This document shows positions 43,550 to 50,668 of a DNA stretch of 64,000 nucleotides, piece after piece; position 1 is the first letter of the stretch, and each line of letters begins with the position of its first letter. The notes below the pieces were generated by a model. That model was not told the origin of the DNA. It ran no database searches and saw nothing but the letters and a program-made list of their open reading frames with translations. The DNA lies in NCBI GenBank assembly GCA_021203365.1, contig JAJQBI010000069.1, positions 33,101 to 97,100 of the forward strand. Reading direction: 5' to 3'. The position numbers were made by a program, and so were the translations under genes. The DNA is from Clostridiales bacterium. Lineage in GTDB: Bacteria > Bacillota > Clostridia > Lachnospirales > Lachnospiraceae.

Positions 43550-43578
43550 ATTGTAAACTATTTTCCCACTGCCGTCTA
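43550..43578 (-). promoter_or_regulatory. Possible promoter of the alpha-galactosidase gene
   Basis: Minus strand TAGACG and TACAAT with a 17-bp spacer, about 60 bp before the ATG. I see no clear catabolite-response (cre) site. Confidence 0.5.
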
Positions 43579-43585
43579 TAAGGAT

Positions 43586-43721
43586 TGTTTCAAAAACCTG
43601 TTTATTTGATGAATTCTATTTTGTCTTTTTCCGGCAAATAAGCAATGTAAAAAACTCCTTACCATACGATGTAATACCTTGACAGGTTCCCTCAAGGCTT
43701 TCCTGCATATTTTTTGAAACA
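43586..43721. mobile_element. Possible 136-bp MITE-like inverted-repeat element
   Basis: An 11-bp perfect inverted repeat, TGTTTCAAAAA (43586-43596) and TTTTTGAAACA (43711-43721), encloses AT-rich DNA without a gene. The right end abuts the stop codon of the PIN-like gene. No clear target duplication is seen, so a small non-autonomous element is only one reading; a long-range mRNA stem is another. Confidence 0.4.
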
Positions 43722-44528
43722 TTACTTTATGTACTGCAAATCTCCATTTCGCAACATCCGGAACTTTTCATCGTATATTTCATCAAACACTTGCTGAATA
43801 GGCACACTATCTCGTTGATGCCCGGATATTGACCAAACTTTATACTCTGTTTGAGTCTTCAAAAACGCTGTCAACCGATCATAATATTCCTGCATTTCAG
43901 ATTTTTCTTTACCTGACTTCATCAGCTTATAGAAGACCCCTAATATGCTGATACAATAAATCGGTGTTTCCAAACTTGCTATACTCTGCCTTGCTTTAAA
44001 ATCATCTGAGCAGAACACATACACCCGATTGCTATACATAATCTCCATCATCTGAATCAGGACATAGGTTTTTTTCTCTCCCAGTCCCTTTTTATGCGGA
44101 ACATTCTCGTCACACACCTTTAAAGCCGTCAAAAACACCTCAACATCTTTTAAATTCTCTGTCCCACTCAAAGAACCATAATATTGTTCATAAAAATCAA
44201 CATTAAAAATATCACAACTATTTTTCAGTAATTCCAAATACGCGTTTGTTGCTTCTTCTCCGTATAACTTCCCCAATTCACTTACAATCTTTCGATCCGT
44301 ATACAGTTTCACTTTTCCGGCTTTAATTCTTTCTTCAAGCCAAGGATTCGGATCCGGCGTCAATTCGCGTCTGCTCAGTTCTTCCCTAATCATTTCATGA
44401 CAGAAAAACTCATATTCTGCAAATTCCATTACAAAATCTGTCAACGTATGATTATCTGCATTTCTTGCTAAATGTGATTTATATAAAAAGTCAGTATCCA
44501 GTAAGGCGTATTTTTTGTCCATTTCCAT
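43722..44528 (-). CDS. PIN-like nuclease domain protein, third gene of the XRE/ImmA operon
   Basis: A 268-residue protein without a clear named family. The first 185 residues show PIN-like motifs in the right order: D11 and D13 in ALLDTDFLYK, an EEL helix near 49, E151 in GLGEKKTYVLIQMM and D175/D176 in FCSDDFKARQ, the usual acidic residues of a metal-dependent RNase. The C-terminal 80 residues are helical and charged. It lies 10 bp behind the ImmA/IrrE gene and shares its AT-rich composition. A toxin or effector role is inferred from the context. Confidence 0.7.
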   Translation of the reverse strand: MEMDKKYALLDTDFLYKSHLARNADNHTLTDFVMEFAEYEFFCHEMIREELSRRELTPDPNPWLEERIKAGKVKLYTDRKIVSELGKLYGEEATNAYLELLKNSCDIFNVDFYEQYYGSLSGTENLKDVEVFLTALKVCDENVPHKKGLGEKKTYVLIQMMEIMYSNRVYVFCSDDFKARQSIASLETPIYCISILGVFYKLMKSGKEKSEMQEYYDRLTAFLKTQTEYKVWSISGHQRDSVPIQQVFDEIYDEKFRMLRNGDLQYIK

Positions 44529-44538
44529 AGGTATTACC

Positions 44539-45357
44539 TCACTGTTTCCTTAAGCTTTTCACAATTTCACTCAATCTAATCTTATCACTTTCTAAACGTT
44601 CAACACGAACAGCATCCAACTGTTCCACATCATACATCAATTCTGATAAGCTTCCAAATCTGATGAAATCCTTCGGTATCTCCTGCCAGCGTGCAGCTTT
44701 TCCCGTAAGTTCAATTTGCCTGTTGATTTCTTCTTCCTCAATCTGTAAAAGATTTTTTGCAGCCTTAACCTCAATCTTATCTTCCTCTAAAAGGCGAAGT
44801 ACTGCCGCCTTATAAGGAACTGCAAAAATATCCATTATCTTAAGAACAGTCTGCACTGAAATATTTTTATACGATAAATTGTACACATCCGTCTGCTCAT
44901 CAAGCTGTTCCTTGGGAACTAATAAAATAGCCGCAAAAGCGTTGGCTTCCATATCCTCCATCTCTTTTGCTTCTTCATCTATAATACCAGATGCTAAAAA
45001 TGACCCGGATTGTAATAACGCCGAATCATGTCCCTCAAAATAGCAATAAATATGATACAATTCATGCGCTGCTGCAAAGATCTGTTTTGATAATGGCAAC
45101 GCGGAATTAATCATTACAAACATACGTCCTTTACGAATGAATGTACATGCACATAAATCTGCATCCTCAACAGGATATCTCAACATATCAAATGGCATTT
45201 CATGACGTGCCACAAAGTTCTCCAGCACGTTAAAGATATCATCCTGAATAATATTATTCTTATTATAGAGTGAATTAAAAGTTACTGCACATTCACTTAT
45301 TTTTTTATATTTCTTTCTGTCTTTGCTAAAAAGACTATTATTCAATACCCGGCACAT
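44539..45357 (-). CDS. ImmA/IrrE-family metallopeptidase
   Basis: A 272-residue COG2856 protein. The zinc motif HELYH (H98, E99, H102) is followed by the third ligand E137 in EDMEANAFAA, so it should be active. Relatives cleave a partner repressor: ImmA cuts ImmR in ICEBs1 and IrrE cuts DdrO in Deinococcus. Here the XRE regulator is the gene directly upstream (6 bp apart), the natural candidate substrate. The C-terminal third (ALRLLEEDKIEVKAAK onwards) is charged and helical and may be a sensing region. Start has GGGAGG eight bases upstream. Confidence 0.9.
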   Translation of the reverse strand: MCRVLNNSLFSKDRKKYKKISECAVTFNSLYNKNNIIQDDIFNVLENFVARHEMPFDMLRYPVEDADLCACTFIRKGRMFVMINSALPLSKQIFAAAHELYHIYCYFEGHDSALLQSGSFLASGIIDEEAKEMEDMEANAFAAILLVPKEQLDEQTDVYNLSYKNISVQTVLKIMDIFAVPYKAAVLRLLEEDKIEVKAAKNLLQIEEEEINRQIELTGKAARWQEIPKDFIRFGSLSELMYDVEQLDAVRVERLESDKIRLSEIVKSLRKQ

Positions 45358-45363
45358 CTCTCT

Positions 45364-45738
45364 CTAAGCCTCCCATGGTTTCATCATTTCCTCAGCATTT
45401 TCACGAGTACGTGCGTAAAAACAAATAAGTTCTGCTATCTCATCTGCAATTTCAAGTCCATCCCTTGCTTTCTGAGACTCCACCTTACCCATAAATGCCT
45501 TTACAGCATTCGTTTCTGCAATTCCTGTCGGACGTTTAACCAGACTCTCCATAGAAGTGCCAAGAAATTCCGAAATCTTCTGCAGTTCCATTGCATTAAT
45601 CATCCTTCCACCGGTAAGCATCCTGCTTATCACCTGTCTGGACACTCCAAGATAGTCAGCCAGTTCAATCTGCTTTTTTCCATTTTGTTTCATAATATTC
45701 ATTATATTGTTGCTAATAGTCTCGCTTACATTTGCCAT
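45364..45738 (-). CDS. XRE-family transcriptional regulator
   Basis: A 124-residue repressor-type protein. The N-terminal helix-turn-helix (about 8-62) reads KKQIELADYLGVSRQVISRML, and the C-terminal half is helical (DEIAELICFYARTRENAEE), probably for dimerisation. The start at 45738 is seven bases behind GGAGG; the in-frame TTG at 45753 is part of that site. First gene of the three-gene operon, so likely autoregulates through the two boxes upstream of its promoter. The expected target of the ImmA-like protease. Confidence 0.9.
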   Translation of the reverse strand: MANVSETISNNIMNIMKQNGKKQIELADYLGVSRQVISRMLTGGRMINAMELQKISEFLGTSMESLVKRPTGIAETNAVKAFMGKVESQKARDGLEIADEIAELICFYARTRENAEEMMKPWEA

Positions 45739-45788
45739 TATCGTTACCTCCAATACAATTCAAAGCCTTTTCTCTCTTTTACACTCTT

Positions 45789-45871
45789 ATTATATTCTTA
45801 GCTCCACATATAGTCAACTTTTTCGCAACTTTTCCCGTTTAATTTGTATAATTTATCCTCATTTTCGCAAC
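45789..45871 (-). promoter_or_regulatory. Promoter and paired operator boxes of the XRE/ImmA/PIN operon
   Basis: Minus strand TTGACT (45812-45817) and TATAAT (45789-45794) with a 17-bp spacer. Upstream of the -35 lie two identical boxes GTTGCGAAAA at 45820-45829 and 45862-45871, in the same orientation and exactly 42 bp apart, i.e. four helical turns. The nearer box almost touches the -35 hexamer, so bound repressor would block polymerase. Confidence 0.75.
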
Positions 45872-45908
45872 ACTTTTAGTCTCACAAAGAGAAGAAAAAG
45901 AACACCGC

Positions 45909-47744
45909 TCATTTAAATTGTGTTGCCAGTTCACAAAAATAACTGTTTATCGAGGTGAGTTCAGAAATGGCAATTCCATCTGCATAGTCATATGTTTCCC
46001 CCAGATTGTCAATATATCGAATAATCAGATAACTACCGTTCTGATATATAATATAGTACCGATATTCTTCTGTTCCGTTAAAAGCAAAGACAAATTTCAG
46101 AGAACCGGATTCATCATAATAACATTCGGCACTGTAGACATCGGCCCCGGTATATGTGGTTGAATCGTAAGTACCGGCGGGTATTACGACTTTCCGAAGA
46201 ATTCCGCTTTGACGATAATAACCGATCCCGTTTTCATCTGCAAAATATTCAAATATATTCAGATTGTCCTGTATTGAATAATAAACAGTCCGAATATCTT
46301 CAATTTTTTCCTCAAAAGTAGCTGCAGTATTCTCGGTGACGGTAATATCGTCGCTGATTGCTGCCTCAAATTCTGTAAAAGTAATTTCTTCGAAGTCGTC
46401 TATGTAAGCATTCCAGTCGGCTTCTTTGATATCGCTTTCGACTCCGTCTGCGTCATAATAACTAAAGGAGTATATTTCATATCCTTGGGGATTATCCTCT
46501 GTCACGGTTCCAAGCCCCGGGCCAAAAAAGCTGTGAGATATCTGAAACATAAGATTCAGTTTATTAGTAACCTGATAAAATTCATAAGTAAGAAAATCTG
46601 CTCCACCGTTTGATATAATTACGAACGCATTTCTGGCCGCCGAATAATAGGCGCCATATCTGTTGGAGTACTCACACGTACCGAGCAATGTGACTTCTGC
46701 GTTGACATAGCCATAAACATAATAGTATCCAGTAATCGGACCTTCACGAAGTATCATTTCCTGTACACCGTCATTATTTATGTCATAAACGGAGAACTCG
46801 GTCGTCTCTGATTGATAAAAATACTGGGGGTAATTATCTTCGCTCATGAATGTCCGGTATGCTTCACCTTCGGCGGTATGCCCAAGTTCCGGGTAAGAAA
46901 CATCCGTAAGATATTGCACCTGGCTTCCGTCTAAATTGCATTTTCCTCTTTTTGTTTCCCAGGTCATAGTTGTTTCTGTAAAGTAAATAAAATCATTCTC
47001 CACTTCAACTTCGCAAACTGCTTCTTCGGTTATCAAAACAACATCTTTTCCATCCGGGCTTATTAAATACAGCGGCCCGCCATGGGGAAAACCCGTTGCC
47101 GATACAAGGAGCTTATCACTCCCAGGCAATTGTTGTATTGAATCCGCCTCTTTCACAACATGGACTGCTTCTCCTGTACTTAAATTTATTGAAAGAAACG
47201 TTCCATATTCGCCGCCATACTGCGTTGTAGATCCGGCATATAAATAATCATCAATGCAGGCAAAAGGCAAAAACATTAATGTACTGCCTTCCTGCGAATA
47301 TATCAGCTGTGTTTCTCTGCTGGCGATGTTATACCGATAAATCGAAATACTGCTGTAAACATAATTAATTGTTGTTTTAGACTCATATTCGCCTACTGAA
47401 TAATAAAGATATTCTCCATTTGTTAAAATCCCATACCCCTGGCAGTATAATAATGGTGTGGTTTCTCCAGATTCATCTCTCACATACACCGTATAGGCAC
47501 AGGCGGCATCCTCTTTTCCATTCGACACCACTGAATAAGTTTTTCCATCAATCTCCCGTTCATTATAAATGGATATCTCCACATATGAAGCGGGATCATT
47601 TTCCTCATTTCCTGTATCAATCTCCTCTTCTGTACTTTCAGCGCCATCGTAAAACTGATCAGACGACGCCAGAATAAGGTTGACATTACAATTACAAATT
47701 AAAATTACTGTCAATGCAAGGCATGCCCATAATTTCCTTTTCAT
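45909..47744 (-). CDS. Secreted protein with beta-propeller-like repeats, function unknown
   Basis: A 611-residue exported protein. The N-terminal signal peptide is KLWACLALTVILIC with a cleavage region near LILASS; the Cys residues do not form a proper lipobox. The body has propeller-like strands (GEYLYYSV, NDFIYFTE, SISIYRYNIASRETQLIY), recalling DUF5050-like proteins, and a calcium-type DINNDGVQEM loop near 320. It contains many Tyr and acidic residues, no enzyme motif I know. I start at 47744 behind GGGAGGG. Second gene of a two-gene operon, AT-richer than the chromosome around it. Confidence 0.75.
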   Translation of the reverse strand: MKRKLWACLALTVILICNCNVNLILASSDQFYDGAESTEEEIDTGNEENDPASYVEISIYNEREIDGKTYSVVSNGKEDAACAYTVYVRDESGETTPLLYCQGYGILTNGEYLYYSVGEYESKTTINYVYSSISIYRYNIASRETQLIYSQEGSTLMFLPFACIDDYLYAGSTTQYGGEYGTFLSINLSTGEAVHVVKEADSIQQLPGSDKLLVSATGFPHGGPLYLISPDGKDVVLITEEAVCEVEVENDFIYFTETTMTWETKRGKCNLDGSQVQYLTDVSYPELGHTAEGEAYRTFMSEDNYPQYFYQSETTEFSVYDINNDGVQEMILREGPITGYYYVYGYVNAEVTLLGTCEYSNRYGAYYSAARNAFVIISNGGADFLTYEFYQVTNKLNLMFQISHSFFGPGLGTVTEDNPQGYEIYSFSYYDADGVESDIKEADWNAYIDDFEEITFTEFEAAISDDITVTENTAATFEEKIEDIRTVYYSIQDNLNIFEYFADENGIGYYRQSGILRKVVIPAGTYDSTTYTGADVYSAECYYDESGSLKFVFAFNGTEEYRYYIIYQNGSYLIIRYIDNLGETYDYADGIAISELTSINSYFCELATQFK

Positions 47745-47790
47745 ATTTCCCTCCCTTATAGCTCCCCATAAGCAACAAATTTTCCAAAAA

Positions 47791-48498
47791 CTAATGATGG
47801 ATTTCTCCGGTGGTGGATCTGCTAAAAGAATAATCACTGACATCAACCTCCATATAAATCGGTTCTTCAACATTCCACAGATCTCGAATTGTCAGTGATA
47901 CAATCCCATCTTTCCAGGAAAAATCACAGGGATAACAGCTGGTAGATTCTTCAGAAAGCATAAGCTCGGCAAGAATCACGCCCTGCGAACTGACAGCCAC
48001 AAAATCCGGAGTACAATATACAGCGCCCAGATAAAGGGTACCGTCATCGCCAAACACACTTCCAACAATATTCGTAAGTGGTATTTCGATCGACCAGAGC
48101 AGCTCACCGTCCTCCACATTCAGGCATTTAAGAAAATTGTGCTCATAATAGTAAAACTGTCCGGAATCTGTGCCAAGTTCAACGTATATGGCAAAATCCC
48201 CAACCATTTCATAGTCATCGGTTTGTGTCGTCCAGCAGATTACACCGCTGTCATTTACTCCGATAATCTCCGCATGGCTGAGATTCGCAGCTGTATCTGC
48301 CACATCATTCCATATCACAGAGGTCGCTGTCAGCGCTGCTGCTTCATCAGATTCCTTCTCCGTAACCACTTCAAAAACATCCGATTCCGCCTTAACAGAG
48401 GAAGGAAACCATGTCCAGAAAACACTCATAAACATTAGCACCGCACATATCATGGATGGGATGTAAAATCTTTTCGCTGAAGCAGAATTCTTTTTCAT
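47791..48498 (-). CDS. Secreted PQQ-like repeat protein, function unknown
   Basis: A 235-residue exported protein. Signal peptide about 1-37 (MICAVLMFMSVFWTWFPSSVKA). The mature part has PQQ-type propeller blades: FLKCLNVEDGELLWSIEIP is the classical A-x-D-x-x-T/E-G-x-x-x-W pattern, and DGTLYLGAVYCTPDFVAVSSQG the next strands. Two or three blades only, so it either completes a propeller with another protein or is a remnant of a larger one. It lies 46 bp ahead of the 611-residue protein, whose strand pattern is similar; the two may work together at the surface. Confidence 0.72.
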   Translation of the reverse strand: MKKNSASAKRFYIPSMICAVLMFMSVFWTWFPSSVKAESDVFEVVTEKESDEAAALTATSVIWNDVADTAANLSHAEIIGVNDSGVICWTTQTDDYEMVGDFAIYVELGTDSGQFYYYEHNFLKCLNVEDGELLWSIEIPLTNIVGSVFGDDGTLYLGAVYCTPDFVAVSSQGVILAELMLSEESTSCYPCDFSWKDGIVSLTIRDLWNVEEPIYMEVDVSDYSFSRSTTGEIHH

Positions 48499-48522
48499 AC
48501 AGTTTTCCTCCGATTTTCATTC

Positions 48523-48563
48523 GATGTTTGAAGCGACAAAAGGTATTCTGTCACTATTATACC
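48523..48563 (-). repeat. Dispersed hairpin repeat, copy 3
   Basis: Minus strand GGTATAATAG, stem AGTGACAGAA, TACC loop, TTTTGTCGCT, then a CAAACATC end. One strand of the stem matches copy 1 exactly, the other has two changes that leave mismatches. The TATAAT replaces TATCAT of other copies and is the -10 box of the secreted-protein operon. Confidence 0.7.
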
Positions 48564-48585
48564 TACTCTCATAAACCCCCGTCAA
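48556..48585 (-). promoter_or_regulatory. Promoter of the secreted-protein pair, formed partly by a repeat
   Basis: TTGACG (48580-48585) and TATAAT (48556-48561) are 18 bp apart. The -10 box and the predicted transcription start fall inside repeat copy 3, so the first transcribed bases can fold into the repeat hairpin. Confidence 0.65.
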
Positions 48586-48636
48586 TCCGCATTATTCACT
48601 GTTTTTTCACATTTTTCTTCCTTTCACAGAAACACC

Positions 48637-48666
48637 TTGACACCCTCCGGAATTCCGGACTAAAAT
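48637..48666 (+). promoter_or_regulatory. ABC-transporter promoter with palindromic operator in the spacer
   Basis: TTGACA (48637-48642) and TAAAAT (48661-48666) with an 18-bp spacer that is almost filled by the perfect 14-bp palindrome TCCGGAATTCCGGA (48646-48659). Such a position is typical for repressor or MerR-type control. No regulator gene is adjacent. Confidence 0.7.
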
Positions 48667-48743
48667 AGTGTGCGGTCCCGGAATATTTTCTTTGCGGAGA
48701 TGGAAATACAAATACAATTCTTTCGTGAAAGGACATAACACAC

Positions 48744-50465
48744 ATGGAAACCCTGAAGAAATTCATCCCTTATTATAAACCCTATCGTCTGGTCTTTTAT
48801 CTGGATCTGGCCTGCGCGGCGGTGATCAGCCTGGTGGACCTGGCCTATCCGCAGATCCTGCGGATCATGACCCGCACCCTTTTCACCCGGGAATCCCGGG
48901 TGATTTTAAACGCCCTTCTTCCTCTGGGGGCAGCGCTGTTCCTTATGTACCTTCTCCAGGCTCTGTGTAAATACTACGTCAGCTACCAGGGCCATATGAT
49001 GGGCGCCCGCATGGAGCGGGACATGCGCCAGCAGCTGTTTGAACACTACGAAAAACTGTCCTTCTCCTATTATGACCAGAACAACTCCGGGCAGATGATG
49101 AGCAAGCTGGTGTCAGACCTTTTCGATATCTCCGAGATGGCCCACCACGCACCGGAAAACTTCTTTATCTCCCTGATTAAGATCATCGGATCCTTCATTT
49201 TTCTGGTGCAGATCAATGCATATCTGGCCATTCCCCTGCTTTTCCTGGTAACGGCCATGCTGTTCTTTTCCCTTTGGCAGAACCGCAGGATTCAGGCCAC
49301 CTTCATGGACAACCGGAAGAAAATCGGCGACGTAAACGCCAGCCTTCAGGACACTCTGGCGGGCATCCGGGTGGTGCAGTCCTTCACCAACGAGCCCATT
49401 GAGCGGGAAAAATTCTCCAGAAGCAACCAGGCCTTCCTTGCGTCCAAGGATGCCAACTACAGATGCATGGGAAGTTTCATGAGCAGCAACCTTTTTTTCC
49501 AGGGAATGATGTACCTGGTAGTGCTTATCTTCGGCGGTTTTCTCATTGCCAATGGGAAAATGGACGTCTCGGACCTGGCCATGTACGCCCTGTACATCGG
49601 CATTTTTATCAGTCCCATCCAGATTCTGGTGGAGCTGACGGAAATGATGCAGAAGGGTCTGTCCGGCTTCCGGCGCTTCATCGCCGTGGTAGAAACCAAA
49701 CCGGAAATTGAGGATTCCCCGGATGCCAGGCCGCTGTCCGACGTAAAGGGAGAGGTGGTTTTCCAGGATGTTTCCTTCCACTACAGCGACGATGAAACTC
49801 CGGTTCTCTCCCACGTATCCTTCCGTATCCCCCAGGGAAAATCTGTGGCTCTGGCCGGTCCCTCCGGCAGCGGAAAAACCACCATCTGTAATCTTCTCCC
49901 CCGCTTCTACGATGTAACCGGCGGGCAGATTACCATAGATGGAAAGGACATACGCTCTCTGACTCTGGAAAGTCTCCGGGGCAGCATCGGTATTGTCCAG
50001 CAGGATGTTTATCTGTTCTGCGGAACCATCCGGGAAAACATCGCCTACGGGAAGCCAGGCGCCTCGGAGGAAGAGATTCTCTCCGCCGCCAGAAAGGCCA
50101 ATATCCATGATTTTATCATGAGCCTTCCCAACGGCTATGACTCCTTCGTGGGCGAGCGCGGCACCCGTCTTTCCGGCGGACAGAAGCAGCGGATCTCCAT
50201 CGCCCGGGTTTTCCTGAAAAACCCGCCGATCCTTATCCTGGATGAGGCCACCAGTGCCCTGGACAACGAGAGTGAGCGCTACATCCAGAAAAGCCTGGAC
50301 GCCCTGGCGCACAACCGCACCACCATCACCATCGCCCACAGGCTCTCCACCATCCGTGACATGGATGAGATTCTGGTCATCGCCGACAACGGCATTGCCG
50401 AGCGCGGCACCCACGAGGAACTGCTGGCCCAGGGCGGAATTTACGCCCACTATTATGAGCTTTAA
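48744..50465 (+). CDS. ABC exporter, fused membrane and ATPase domains
   Basis: A 573-residue half-transporter. Six membrane segments lie in residues about 15-290, then the ATPase domain: Walker A GPSGSGKTT, Q-loop VQQDVYLF, signature LSGGQKQRIS, Walker B ILILDEATSALD and switch His in IAHRLST. All catalytic residues are intact, so it can work as a homodimer, exporting a drug, lipid or peptide. The start follows AAAGGA. Single gene behind an operator-bearing promoter. Confidence 0.93.
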   Translation: METLKKFIPYYKPYRLVFYLDLACAAVISLVDLAYPQILRIMTRTLFTRESRVILNALLPLGAALFLMYLLQALCKYYVSYQGHMMGARMERDMRQQLFEHYEKLSFSYYDQNNSGQMMSKLVSDLFDISEMAHHAPENFFISLIKIIGSFIFLVQINAYLAIPLLFLVTAMLFFSLWQNRRIQATFMDNRKKIGDVNASLQDTLAGIRVVQSFTNEPIEREKFSRSNQAFLASKDANYRCMGSFMSSNLFFQGMMYLVVLIFGGFLIANGKMDVSDLAMYALYIGIFISPIQILVELTEMMQKGLSGFRRFIAVVETKPEIEDSPDARPLSDVKGEVVFQDVSFHYSDDETPVLSHVSFRIPQGKSVALAGPSGSGKTTICNLLPRFYDVTGGQITIDGKDIRSLTLESLRGSIGIVQQDVYLFCGTIRENIAYGKPGASEEEILSAARKANIHDFIMSLPNGYDSFVGERGTRLSGGQKQRISIARVFLKNPPILILDEATSALDNESERYIQKSLDALAHNRTTITIAHRLSTIRDMDEILVIADNGIAERGTHEELLAQGGIYAHYYEL

Positions 50466-50575
50466 CTTTGCAATTTCTTTCTTGCATTTTCCCTACAGAA
50501 ACATTACAATTTTTATGATACCAGAATCCGGAAGTTCGAAGCACGGACACCCGCAGGGCGCTCTGTGAGGAAATT

Positions 50576-50616
50576 CTCAGGAGTCATGGAGAGCAAATAC
50601 TTTTAACCCCAACATC
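50576..50616 (+). repeat. Dispersed hairpin repeat, copy 4
   Basis: Opposite orientation to the other copies: on the plus strand CTCAGGAGTCATG, then GAGAGCAAA, TACT, TTTAACCCC and CAACATC. About 33 of 41 bases match copy 2 but the stem is degraded. It lies in the 200-bp gap before the AAA ATPase gene. Confidence 0.65.
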
Positions 50617-50668
50617 ATCATTCTTATAACGGGAACAGGATTTTCAAAGGCAATGAAAGGACAGGTCT

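Noticed and set aside
43493..43560. Catabolite-response element before the alpha-galactosidase
   Set aside because: AT-rich segments resemble parts of the cre consensus but no full match was found.
22027..50616. CRISPR array
   Set aside because: The four repeat copies are kilobases apart with no spacers between them, and no cas gene is present.
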